From contig JACQUF010000105.1 of NCBI GenBank assembly GCA_016210435.1, forward strand, positions 1-8,325: a stretch of 8,325 nt of DNA, read 5' to 3'. Both the position numbers and the translations under genes were made by a program. The notes beneath the pieces were generated by a model that ran no database searches, was not told where the DNA came from, and worked only from the letters and a program-made list of their open reading frames with translations. This document shows, piece after piece, positions 1 through 5,560 of the stretch (positions are counted from its first letter, which is position 1; each line of letters begins with the position of its first letter). The stretch is from Chloroflexota bacterium (GTDB taxonomy: Bacteria; Chloroflexota; Dehalococcoidia; Lucifugimonadales; Lucifugimonadaceae).

Positions 1-219
1 CGCCTGCATACCGAATGGCTGCGAGTCGGCCGTCGTCACGCAGGTATCATCGTGCTCCCTGATCAGCGGGCGCCTGTCGGCGCTCAGATTAGTGCCCTGA
101 CCGCACGGTCAATGCTCGTTCGCCAGCTAGACACCGCAGAGCGCCCGATGTATGCTAACCAGTATCCCCATGCGGGGGATGCGCATCTGATGCGGACGAT
201 GGCAGTGCTGGTGGGCTAA
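1..219 (+). CDS. C-terminal part of a probable PIN-like (DUF5615-type) protein
   Basis: Reading frame 1 is open from the window edge to a TAA at 217-219 and gives the last 72 residues of a protein whose start lies upstream. The segment GRRHAGIIVLPDQ (residues 10-22 of the fragment), preceded by HTEWLR, resembles the C-terminal half of DUF5615 PIN-like proteins, where a 'GRxHAGII' strand follows the acidic core and is followed by a helix with a Leu/Arg pattern. Members are thought to be nuclease-like and are often encoded with a small antitoxin-like partner, but the acidic catalytic residues would lie upstream and cannot be checked. The last 40 residues look less typical of the family. A promoter-like pair and an inverted repeat lie inside the coding end (128-180). 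Family assignment is moderate; an unrelated protein is possible. Confidence 0.5.
   Translation, partial: RLHTEWLRVGRRHAGIIVLPDQRAPVGAQISALTARSMLVRQLDTAERPMYANQYPHAGDAHLMRTMAVLVG
128..180 (+). promoter_or_regulatory. Candidate promoter and CsoR-type operator ahead of the Met-rich gene
   Basis: TAGACA (128-133), a 17-bp spacer and TATGCT (151-156) form a plausible sigma70-type promoter. Eight bases later ATCCCC (164-169) and GGGGAT (175-180) form a perfect 6-bp inverted repeat around ATGCG. Transcription would begin near 163, placing the operator over the start point and leaving about a 150-nt leader before the gene at 315. The 16-bp core (165-180) matches the repeat in front of the CsoR-family gene (923-938) at 14 of 16 positions, and the one ahead of the LmbE gene (4200-4215) at 14 of 16. 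A caution is that the whole element lies within the end of the upstream coding region, so part of its sequence is constrained by the protein. Confidence 0.5.
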
Positions 220-314
220 GAGTGAGGAGGTATGCCCCTGAGCGGGTTGCCCCGGGAATCGAGAAGCCTCAGTTACTGATAGTCGTGGCGAACGAAAGGA
301 AGGGTAGGACCCCG

Positions 315-791
315 ATGACAATGGATATGAAAGACATGGTCAAGGCCATGGCGTCGATGCCAGAGGACCAGCGCAAGACCATGATGCGGCAGCGCCTCGA
401 GATGTTCGCGGGCATGCCCGACGCCGAGCGCACCTCCGCGATGCGGCAGATGATGGAGGCCGCCGGCACGCTTCCCGAGACAGACGTGCGGAAACTTGTG
501 AAGACGCGGACCGAGATACTGTGCGAGCTGCCCGACCAGCGTCGCATGACGCTCATGCAGACCCATATGGGACTGCTCAAGCAGATGCCCCCCGAGCGCG
601 CCCAGATGGACATGCGCATCGTTCAGGCAATCACGCCCGAGCTGAAGCCCGAGCACCAGCGCCAGGTCATGGAAATGATGAAGATGATGCCCATGCCCGC
701 AATGGCCGGCGCGGGCGCGCCTGCAGGGCCGGCGCGGGCCGCCAGAATTCCCGAGCCCGTCAAGCGGCGGCCCTGGTGGAGGTTCTGGTAG
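315..791 (+). CDS. Methionine-rich protein of 19-residue helical repeats, function unknown
   Basis: Not recognised as a named family. The 158-residue product has about 26 Met. After residues 1-14 it consists of five exact-length 19-residue units plus a sixth partial one (starting at residues 15, 34, 53, 72, 91 and 110). Units 1-5 start with Met/Leu-Pro, usually followed by Glu/Asp and a nearby Arg, and continue as a predicted amphipathic helix; unit 6 starts LKPEH. Unit 3 has no Met and holds the only Cys (LCE). After unit 6 comes a Met cluster, an Ala/Gly/Pro linker (about 130-145) and a basic-aromatic tail, KRRPWWRFW. There is no signal peptide or membrane helix, so it is probably cytosolic. 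The ATG at 315 is preferred over a GTG at 222 because AGGA (306-309) sits 5 nt ahead and the repeats begin just after it. Its place beside a CsoR-family gene and an operator-like repeat suggests metal- or thiol-stress control; metal binding by the Met residues is inference. Confidence 0.8.
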   Translation: MTMDMKDMVKAMASMPEDQRKTMMRQRLEMFAGMPDAERTSAMRQMMEAAGTLPETDVRKLVKTRTEILCELPDQRRMTLMQTHMGLLKQMPPERAQMDMRIVQAITPELKPEHQRQVMEMMKMMPMPAMAGAGAPAGPARAARIPEPVKRRPWWRFW

Positions 792-830
792 GCGGGCCGC
801 ACCGAAGTCCTGTGCACTGGTCGAAGTGAC

Positions 831-891
831 GGCCGGTGAATGGTACGCCGGCTGAACCTGTAATGGTGATTGCAGCGGACCGCCACCGGCC
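831..891. repeat. Inverted repeat between the Met-rich gene and the regulator gene
   Basis: GGCCGGTG (831-838) and CACCGGCC (884-891) are perfect 8-bp inverted arms separated by 45 nt, with a small GCCGGC palindrome at 847-852 in the loop. The structure lies 39 nt after the Met-rich stop codon and 32 nt before the regulator operator. It could act as a weak terminator or transcript 3' end, but there is no T-tract, only TCTT shortly after. The rest of the 792-922 gap shows no gene, and no clear promoter could be found for the regulator. Confidence 0.35.
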
Positions 892-922
892 AGCCGTCTT
901 GAGTTCCAGCACGTTCGGGCCT

Positions 923-938
923 TCCCCGTGAGGGGGAT
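923..938 (+). promoter_or_regulatory. Candidate operator of the CsoR-family gene
   Basis: TCCCC (923-927), GTGAG (928-932) and GGGGA (933-937) form an inverted repeat with a 5-nt centre, ending in GGGGGATAC. G/C-tract inverted repeats flanked by A/T are the known operator style for CsoR/RcnR/FrmR-family repressors, which usually repress their own gene. The site is 25 nt upstream of the preferred start codon at 964 and overlaps an alternative GTG at 928, which argues against that start. No convincing -10/-35 pair was found beside it. Confidence 0.55.
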
Positions 939-963
939 ACCCGGTGAGAGGGGTCGTCGCTCC

Positions 964-1287
964 GTGGAAGCCAAACTTAACGTTCAAGCTACCGAACCCT
1001 CGCTCGCCGACGGGATGTATCTGTCGCAGGAGCTCGTCGACAACCTGCAAACCCGGTTGGCCCGTATCGAGGGTCACGTGCGTGGCGTTAAGAAGATGCT
1101 GGCCGCGGAGCGGGACTGCGACGACGTTCTGACCCAGGTGGCCGGGATTCGGGCCGCCGTGACCCAGGTAGCCATCCTGTTGCTCGAAGGCAACTTGGAC
1201 TTCTGCGTGAGCGAGGCCCTGCGTTCAGGCGAAGGCGCCGCGCCGGTCGGAAGATTCAAGAAGAGCCTGTCGCGTGCGCTGAAGTAA
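964..1287 (+). CDS. CsoR/RcnR/FrmR-family transcriptional repressor, CstR-like ligand set
   Basis: A small all-helical DNA-binding repressor of 107 residues; the family works as tetramers that leave DNA when a metal ion, aldehyde or sulfur species reacts at a Cys-centred site. The family core is clear: RLARIEGHVRGVKKML (31-46), C52 in DCDDVLTQV, and EGNLDFCV with C81. Copper-sensing CsoR uses Cys-His-Cys at these spacings (+25 and +29 from the first Cys). Here the His position is Asn (N77), so the set is Cys-Asn-Cys, as I recall for the persulfide sensor CstR. A Cu(I) sensor is therefore less likely. The GTG at 964 is chosen because GAGAGGGG (946-953) lies upstream and an operator covers the alternative GTG at 928; an ATG at 1015 (90 residues) is also possible but lacks a visible ribosome site. 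It stands alone, converging with the dehydrogenase gene. Confidence 0.9.
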   Translation: MEAKLNVQATEPSLADGMYLSQELVDNLQTRLARIEGHVRGVKKMLAAERDCDDVLTQVAGIRAAVTQVAILLLEGNLDFCVSEALRSGEGAAPVGRFKKSLSRALK

Positions 1288-1312
1288 TTTTTCCCGCGCA
1301 TCCTCTGCATAG

Positions 1313-1331
1313 TGTGGCCACAGACTCTGTG
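1313..1331. repeat. Two overlapping perfect palindromes after the regulator gene
   Basis: TGTGGCCACA (1313-1322) is a perfect 10-bp palindrome, and CACAGA-C-TCTGTG (1319-1331) is a perfect 6-bp inverted repeat overlapping it. They lie between the TAATTTTT after the regulator stop codon and the larger hairpin at 1337-1388. The shared CCACA can pair in either direction, so two alternative hairpins are possible. Probably part of the 3' end region of the two convergent transcripts. Confidence 0.4.
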
Positions 1332-1336
1332 AGCGT

Positions 1337-1388
1337 GGCGCCCCAGAGGTGGCAGCCCAGGGGCTTCCTGGAACGCCTCCGGGGCGCC
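1337..1388. terminator. Shared hairpin terminator between convergent genes
   Basis: GGCGCCCCAGAGG (1337-1349) pairs with CCTCCGGGGCGCC (1376-1388) at 12 of 13 positions (one A-C mismatch). The 26-nt loop holds a second small hairpin, AGCCC-AG-GGGCT. It lies 49 nt past the regulator stop and 14 nt past the dehydrogenase stop, so it could serve both strands. Neither side has a T-tract, so it would be a non-canonical terminator or an RNA 3'-end stabiliser. Confidence 0.55.
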
Positions 1389-1402
1389 GCCAGAAGCCGA
1401 GT

Positions 1403-2503
1403 TCACGGATACACTCCCCGGATCTTGATAGCCTGCAACACGCGATTGACCGCGGTCGTCAGGGCGGCAGTGCGCAGCGTGACCTGATCGGTCTGCCTGG
1501 CTCTTATTCTGTCGGCGTTCAGGGCGGTAATCTGTCCCTCGATAGCCGCTGGCACAAGCACGTCCACCGGGAGCTGAAGCAGTTCCGGGTTGGAGATGCC
1601 GGTAGCCTTCCGGTAGTCACAACAACCGCCAGTCTCTCCCTTGCAGTCCCCAACAGCCCTAACGTCGAGGCCTTCCGGCCGATAGAGGCCTCCTGAGCGG
1701 TCGCTCAGAGCAACCACCTTCGCTCCCAGGGCCAGAAAGGCGAGCGCAGCGTTGTAGCCCACGTTGCCGCAGCCTTGAATGGCCACGGTGGCCCCCTGGA
1801 TAGCTCCGCCCGCCTGGCTCAAGGCCTCTCGGGCCACGGCTGCGATGCCTCTGCCTGTAGCCTCTGACCTTCCTACCGTTCCGCCGATGGGGACGGGCTT
1901 GCCTGTCACGGCGCCCGGGATAGAGTAGCCGCGGTGCATGCTCACCGTGTCCATCATCCAGGCCATGGTCTGCGCATCGGTGCCCACATCCGGCGCCGGG
2001 ATGTCGGCCTCGGGGCCGACGAGGACCGAGATCTCGGTGGCGAAGCGGCGTGTCAGCCGCTCGAGTTCTCCTTGGGAGAGCTTGCGGGGGTCTACCGCCA
2101 CGCCCCCTTTTGCGCCGCCGAAGGGGATGTCGACCAGGGCGCACTTCCAGGTCATCCACATGGCCAGGGCGCGCATTTCGTCCAGGCCGACGGCCGGGTG
2201 GTAGCGGATGCCTCCCTTGGCCGGGCCTCTCACCAAGTTGTGCTGGACCCGGAAGCCGGTGAAGGTTCGGATTCGGCCGTCATCCATGCGGACAGGGAAA
2301 TGGACGGCCAACTCTCGCTTGCAGGCGGCCAAAAGGTCTCTGAGGCCTTCGTCCAAGTTCAGGAGGTCGGCGACGGTATCAAGCTGGGCCCGCGCCGTCT
2401 GGTAGGCGGAGGCTGGACTCCCAGTCGAGGAGCCAGGACCGTTTGCGTTCGCGCCCCGCTCTCTGTGGGGCTGCCTTTCTTTCAACTGAGGATGACTTGA
2501 CAA
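1403..2503 (-). CDS. gdhA: Glutamate dehydrogenase with a large internal deletion
   Basis: Family: NAD(P)-dependent oxidative deamination of glutamate to 2-oxoglutarate and ammonium. Residues 1-30 are a Pro/Gly-rich extension. Then come the substrate-domain motifs [11 protein letters not shown] (K96), TWK (K120), FGGAKGGV (K132) and PAPDVGT (D172), and the Rossmann part with [13 protein letters not shown] (208-219), GCGNVG (244-249) and D268. After [10 protein letters not shown] and NADRIRAR (329-336) the protein jumps within about five residues to [10 protein letters not shown] (343-352) and the normal RGVYP end. Compared with the remembered Thermotoga enzyme, about 76 residues are missing, including the EGANGPTTPEA and ILANAGGVTVSYFEW segments. 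The lost DNA is absent rather than frameshifted, so the enzyme is probably inactive or changed. The start is a TTG at 2503 with GGGAAG 8 nt ahead; no ATG or GTG is in frame nearby. It lies 61 nt after the transporter gene, probably in one operon. Confidence 0.88.
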   Translation of the reverse strand: MSSHPQLKERQPHRERGANANGPGSSTGSPASAYQTARAQLDTVADLLNLDEGLRDLLAACKRELAVHFPVRMDDGRIRTFTGFRVQHNLVRGPAKGGIRYHPAVGLDEMRALAMWMTWKCALVDIPFGGAKGGVAVDPRKLSQGELERLTRRFATEISVLVGPEADIPAPDVGTDAQTMAWMMDTVSMHRGYSIPGAVTGKPVPIGGTVGRSEATGRGIAAVAREALSQAGGAIQGATVAIQGCGNVGYNAALAFLALGAKVVALSDRSGGLYRPEGLDVRAVGDCKGETGGCCDYRKATGISNPELLQLPVDVLVPAAIEGQITALNADRIRARQTDQVTLRTAALTTAVNRVLQAIKIRGVYP

Positions 2504-2568
2504 GGATGACGCTTCCCAGCATGGGCAGCGGTCACAACCAGGCGCGCGAGTCCGGGGTTGGGGGTCAT
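2482..2568 (-). CDS. Possible 28-codon coupling ORF between transporter and dehydrogenase
   Basis: An ATG at 2568-2566 overlaps the transporter stop codon in an ATGA arrangement and opens a 28-residue frame ending at 2482, inside the dehydrogenase gene, 22 nt overlapping its TTG start. The peptide has no recognisable motif. Such a frame could carry ribosomes from the transporter stop to the weak TTG start (translational coupling). It may equally be chance; no ribosome site of its own beyond the overlap is evident. Confidence 0.2.
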   Translation of the reverse strand: MTPNPGLARLVVTAAHAGKRHPCQVILS

Positions 2569-3956
2569 GTGATTTCCTCGAGCCGTCGGCGGCGCGTCTC
2601 GATACCCATCCCGGCCATGATCAGCCCTACGACCAGCAGCGGAATACCAAAGATCAGCTGGTGCACGTAGATCGGCAGCCCGCCGTTGAGAATCAACCCG
2701 CCGATGGGTATCGCGACAAGCGCTCCGAACCGGCTGAAACCGGTGGCCCATCCGCTTCCCGTGCCCCGGATCGCGGTCGGGTAGACCTCTGCGGAGTACG
2801 GACCGAAGACGCCGAGCAGAATGGTCCCGAAGAAGAACACGACACCACCAACGAGCAACAGCCAGGTGACGTTCAACGAGCCGTTCCATACCAGCGCCGA
2901 CAAAACGACCATGGCCGCTCCGGCCACGATCGGGTACAGCGTGAGCGTTCGCTTGGTGCTCCAGTAGAAAAACAAGAGCCCCGTGATGATCGCCGATGGG
3001 ACAGCAAACAGGTCCATGATCGTCGTGTTGAGGTGGATGCTGCCATCGCTGAAGCCCACCTGCCGGAGAACCGTGGGGAGCCAGGTCAGAAATCCGAAAG
3101 TGAAGAAACCGAAGCCGAAGGCGTAAGACCAGAGCATCAAGGTCCGGCGCCGGTAGCGGGGCTTCCAAAGCTCGCCGATCATATTCAGGGAAAGGCTGCC
3201 CTCGCCCGGAGACTCCGCGGAGTCGCGGTCGTCCGCACCGTCCGGCGTCGCTTCCCGCCCCAGGGGCGCCACGCCGGCACGCTTCTCCAAACGTTCGACA
3301 ACCGCGACGGCCTCCCTCCGGCGTCCCCGGGATACGAGATATCTGGGAGACTCTGGCACGAGCCATTGGATGACCGGCAGAAACAGGGCAGGCGTGAGCC
3401 CGATCAAGAAGAGGGACCGCCAGCCGAAGCTGTCCATGAGGAACAGGGCGCCCGCGGAAGCTATGAGGAATCCGCCGGTGATGGAGATGATCCCGACTGC
3501 GACCATGACCATGCCTCGGTACTTGGCGGGGGTGAACTCGGCGAGGAGCATGAAGGAGATCGGTATCGCGCCGCCGACTCCGACTCCCATGACGATGCAG
3601 GTCAGCACGATCTGGGTAAATCCGGTCGCGAAGCCGTTGATGCCGCTGGTGATGGCAAAGATGAGCAGGGTGACCATGAGCGTGCGTTTGCGGCCGAAGC
3701 GGTCGGCCACCATGCCCCAGAAGACCGCCCCGATGAACGTGGCGGTCAGCCCAGTGAGCGGGTTAATTGACGCTATGGCCGGGCTGAGCCCCCATTCCTC
3801 CCTGTATTTCGGAATCACAAAGGAAAGGACCACCTGATCCATGTGGTCGAACGCGAGTCCCGTGAAAATTACGGCTATAAGTCCAATGTGGAAAAAACCG
3901 AGGGGCAGCCGATCCAGTCTTTCTGTCAACGAGAGTCCCTTGCCAGTCGGGTTCAT
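2565..3956 (-). CDS. MFS transporter (metabolite/sugar:H+ symporter type)
   Basis: Integral membrane transporter of the major facilitator superfamily, 463 residues with about 12 predicted membrane helices in a 6+6 layout. The family signature between helices 2 and 3 is [12 protein letters not shown] (about residues 80-91). After helix 6, [12 protein letters not shown] is typical of the sugar-porter/SV2/NiaP-like branch. A charged cytoplasmic loop follows (about 205-265), with an acidic insert ADDRDSAES, and then the second half. Asp/His in the first helix (FDHMDQ) resembles metabolite:H+ symporters, but the substrate cannot be told. The ATG at 3956 is chosen, with AAGGA 3 nt before it; a GTG four codons upstream (3968) is possible. 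It is the first gene of a likely operon with the dehydrogenase gene, so an amino acid or organic acid substrate is a reasonable guess. A strong promoter lies upstream at 4137-4109. Confidence 0.9.
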   Translation of the reverse strand: MNPTGKGLSLTERLDRLPLGFFHIGLIAVIFTGLAFDHMDQVVLSFVIPKYREEWGLSPAIASINPLTGLTATFIGAVFWGMVADRFGRKRTLMVTLLIFAITSGINGFATGFTQIVLTCIVMGVGVGGAIPISFMLLAEFTPAKYRGMVMVAVGIISITGGFLIASAGALFLMDSFGWRSLFLIGLTPALFLPVIQWLVPESPRYLVSRGRRREAVAVVERLEKRAGVAPLGREATPDGADDRDSAESPGEGSLSLNMIGELWKPRYRRRTLMLWSYAFGFGFFTFGFLTWLPTVLRQVGFSDGSIHLNTTIMDLFAVPSAIITGLLFFYWSTKRTLTLYPIVAGAAMVVLSALVWNGSLNVTWLLLVGGVVFFFGTILLGVFGPYSAEVYPTAIRGTGSGWATGFSRFGALVAIPIGGLILNGGLPIYVHQLIFGIPLLVVGLIMAGMGIETRRRRLEEIT

Positions 3957-4077
3957 TGGTCCTTCCACCTTCCGTCAGTAACTCTTCGCGGCTCGCAATT
4001 TTGGCGTGAGCCGCCGCGCTGGGCCCGGTGGCGTTGCTTTGGATACCCCAACCCCGGCCGGGCAGCGATTAATCCCT

Positions 4078-4093
4078 ATGCCCCCCATGAGGA
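4078..4093 (-). promoter_or_regulatory. Degenerate CsoR-type operator candidate before the MFS gene
   Basis: Read on the minus strand the site is TCCTCATGGGGGGCAT, which matches the 165-180 repeat at 13 of 16 positions. It starts 15 nt after the -10 element of the minus-strand promoter (4114-4109), so it would lie just inside the transcript. The inverted-repeat symmetry is poorer than at the other three sites, and C/G runs are common here, so this is the weakest of the four. Confidence 0.3.
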
Positions 4094-4108
4094 TCAGCCT
4101 ATTTTGTG

Positions 4109-4137
4109 ACAATACCTCGGAGGTCCGCCGCTGTCAA
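4109..4137 (-). promoter_or_regulatory. Promoter of the MFS-dehydrogenase operon
   Basis: On the minus strand a perfect TTGACA (4137-4132), a 17-bp spacer and TATTGT (4114-4109) form a strong sigma70-type promoter. The start point would be near 4102, giving about a 146-nt leader before the ATG at 3956. A perfect odd palindrome, ACCTCCGAGGT (4124-4114), fills the end of the spacer and touches the -10, a natural place for a regulator to block RNA polymerase. The -35 lies 28 bp from that of the divergent LmbE promoter, so the two promoters may influence each other. Confidence 0.65.
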
Positions 4138-4164
4138 TGTCGCAGTGAGTCATCAGGACCCCAG

Positions 4165-4215
4165 TTGACGGCCAGAGCGCTTGAGACTATGCTGTTTAAT
4201 ACCCATGCAGGGGAT
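4165..4215 (+). promoter_or_regulatory. Promoter and CsoR-type operator of the LmbE/beta-oxidation operon
   Basis: TTGACG (4165-4170), a 17-bp spacer and TATGCT (4188-4193) make a strong promoter match with transcription starting near 4200. The 16-bp repeat TACCCATGCAGGGGAT (4200-4215) covers the start point and matches the repeat at 165-180 at 14 of 16 positions. Its right half, AGGGGAT, is also the likely ribosome site for the ATG at 4222, so a bound repressor would cover both. The similarity to the 122-198 segment extends beyond the operator: CAGAGCGC occurs in the same part of both spacers and the -10 is identical. Confidence 0.6.
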
Positions 4216-4221
4216 AGGGAT

Positions 4222-5064
4222 ATGGATATGGACGCATCCGGTCCGCATGATTCATACCGAAAGCTCGGCATGCCGCCGTGGATCACGTACTCCGATAACC
4301 GGCTGAGGTTGCTCGCCATATTCGCCCATCCGGATGATGAGTCCTGCGGCCCGGGCGCAACCCTGGCGATGTACGCCCGCCAAGGGGTCGACATAGGTCT
4401 GGTTTGCGGTACCAAAGGTGAGCGCGGCTACTGGCCCGACGACCCTCCCCGGATCACTTCGCGCCTCGGCGAGATTCGAATTCAAGAGTTAGATTGCGCG
4501 GCCCGCGTGCTCGGCATCCGCAGATGGGCGATCCTCGGGTGTCGCGACGGAGCGGTCGCTGATTGTGATTCGCCGGCGTTTGAGCGAGAGCTGGTCCGAT
4601 GGATACGCGCCAACCGGCCCCAGGTCATGATTACGTGCTCCCCCGAGAAATCAGAGCCGCGCTCCGACCACAGCGCCATTGCCGCGGCCGCGACTCGCGC
4701 CTACTGGTCCGCCGGCCGGCGCGTGGGATTTCAACAGCTCGAAAACGAGGGCCTTCCTCCTTGGACGCCGTCCAAGCTGTACTACGCGGTCCCGTGGTCT
4801 GAGACGCCCGCATATGCCACAGACGCCGGGGCGCCCCTCACCTGGCTGGACGTGACGCCTTACCTCTCGCTCAAGACTCAGGCCCTCCGGTGTCACGCCA
4901 CCCAGAAGAGGTGCTGGTCGCAAATCGATGCCCTGGCGAGAACCCAACGACCATGGATCGAGTCATTTCAGCTAATCGATTCGCGGGTCCCCTGCCAGGG
5001 CAGCCCTGAACCGAGCCTCTTCTGCGGCATTGAACCGGAGCACGTCACGGAGGAGGTGGCATGA
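4222..5064 (+). CDS. LmbE/PIG-L family deacetylase (metal-dependent N-deacetylase)
   Basis: 280 residues, normal for the family, which removes acetyl or amide-linked groups from N-acetylglucosaminyl compounds; members include mycothiol and bacillithiol enzymes (MshB, Mca, BshB) and antibiotic-pathway deacetylases. Seen here: IFAHPDDE (33-40), whose His and Asp bind the metal and whose second Asp is the catalytic base; CGTKGERGYW (62-71); and SDHSAI (148-153), supplying the third ligand, H150. The usual 'HPDH' spacing is altered to EPRSDH. The middle and C-terminal parts (about 165-280) carry several Trp and Cys but no further motif I recognise. The ATG at 4222 is chosen because a promoter ends just before it; AGGGGAT lies 6 nt ahead, and the ATG at 4228 is an equal alternative with AGGGA 7 nt ahead. 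A GTG at 4006 would lie upstream of the promoter. It heads the operon that includes acyl-CoA ligase, so its substrate may be lipid- or thiol-linked (inference). Confidence 0.88.
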   Translation: MDMDASGPHDSYRKLGMPPWITYSDNRLRLLAIFAHPDDESCGPGATLAMYARQGVDIGLVCGTKGERGYWPDDPPRITSRLGEIRIQELDCAARVLGIRRWAILGCRDGAVADCDSPAFERELVRWIRANRPQVMITCSPEKSEPRSDHSAIAAAATRAYWSAGRRVGFQQLENEGLPPWTPSKLYYAVPWSETPAYATDAGAPLTWLDVTPYLSLKTQALRCHATQKRCWSQIDALARTQRPWIESFQLIDSRVPCQGSPEPSLFCGIEPEHVTEEVA

Positions 5065-5122
5065 GCTTCGCGGTTGTTCATTCAAGGCGGCAGGGCGAAT
5101 CAGCTGGCGGAGGTCGACCGGC

Positions 5123-5560
5123 TTGAACAGATGGCGGGACGGGAACGGCGAGGTATGTGGCGAGTGGGAAGAGGAGGGGCTCGGTGTCTGGCACGACGGC
5201 CCAAACTCGGTGGTTTTTGTCGGTCACCTTCGCCGGGGGATCGCGTTCCTTTTCCGTGACGAGGAGGCGGTTTCGTTCACACGGGTTGTCCAGCGCGCAT
5301 ACATGGTCGCCCGCAGGGCCGGGGCGGTGGAGCTCGCGGTGGAGCTCGGTCTGGAAGACGGCGCCTGTGCCGTGGAAATCGGTAACGGATCGGATCCGGT
5401 CAAGGCGCGAGTGTGCATCCTTACAGGCGAGGCCGCACTCTCGTTGCCGAAAAGAAAAATCACGGTCGACTTCGATCGCCAGGAGCTTAGGACGCTCGGC
5501 CGGCTGACACTCGACGCGGCCAGCCACCTTTCGGCGGTACATGGTGTCAAGCTCACCTGA
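5123..5560 (+). CDS. Hypothetical protein of 145 residues
   Basis: Not recognised. The region from about residue 15 alternates hydrophobic strands and turns (GLGVWHDGPNSVVFVGHL, GIAFLF), followed by a probable helix (FTRVVQRAYMVARRAG) and more strands with acidic residues, suggesting a compact alpha/beta cytosolic protein; there is no signal peptide or membrane span. The start is uncertain. TTG at 5123 is chosen because GGAGGT (5109-5114) stands 8 nt before it. A TTG at 5030 would overlap the deacetylase end and has no ribosome site. An ATG at 5061, overlapping the deacetylase stop as ATGA and behind GGAGGAGGT, opens only a 20-codon frame ending at 5123, so a frameshift near 5100 separating an original ATG start from this gene is also possible. 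Codons are GC-rich at third positions, as in the neighbours. Confidence 0.6.
   Translation: MNRWRDGNGEVCGEWEEEGLGVWHDGPNSVVFVGHLRRGIAFLFRDEEAVSFTRVVQRAYMVARRAGAVELAVELGLEDGACAVEIGNGSDPVKARVCILTGEAALSLPKRKITVDFDRQELRTLGRLTLDAASHLSAVHGVKLT

Noticed and set aside
831..891. Structured leader of the regulator as a riboswitch
   Set aside because: Only one 8-bp stem is clear and no known riboswitch core could be recognised.
928..963. GTG at 928 as the start of the regulator
   Set aside because: It lies inside the candidate operator and has no ribosome site; the extra residues do not resemble the family.
273..974. Minus-strand open frame of 233 codons over the Met-rich gene
   Set aside because: The His/Leu/Gly-rich product follows from reading the ATG-rich repeats backwards; no ribosome site or motif.
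1459..1527. Direct repeats TCAGGGCGG (1459-1467 and 1519-1527) flanking the dehydrogenase junction as a deletion scar
   Set aside because: A deletion between repeats leaves one copy, not two; both lie in normal family sequence and are probably chance.
1934..2500. Plus-strand frame of 188 codons opposite the dehydrogenase
   Set aside because: Shadow of a gene with clear family motifs.
2661..3770. Long plus-strand open frame (369 codons) opposite the MFS gene
   Set aside because: Its product is low-complexity and highly charged, and the opposite strand has clear transporter motifs; it is an antisense shadow in GC-rich DNA.
4006..4221. Upstream extension of the deacetylase to a GTG at 4006
   Set aside because: The extension would span two promoters and the operator, has no family likeness and would make the protein longer than usual.
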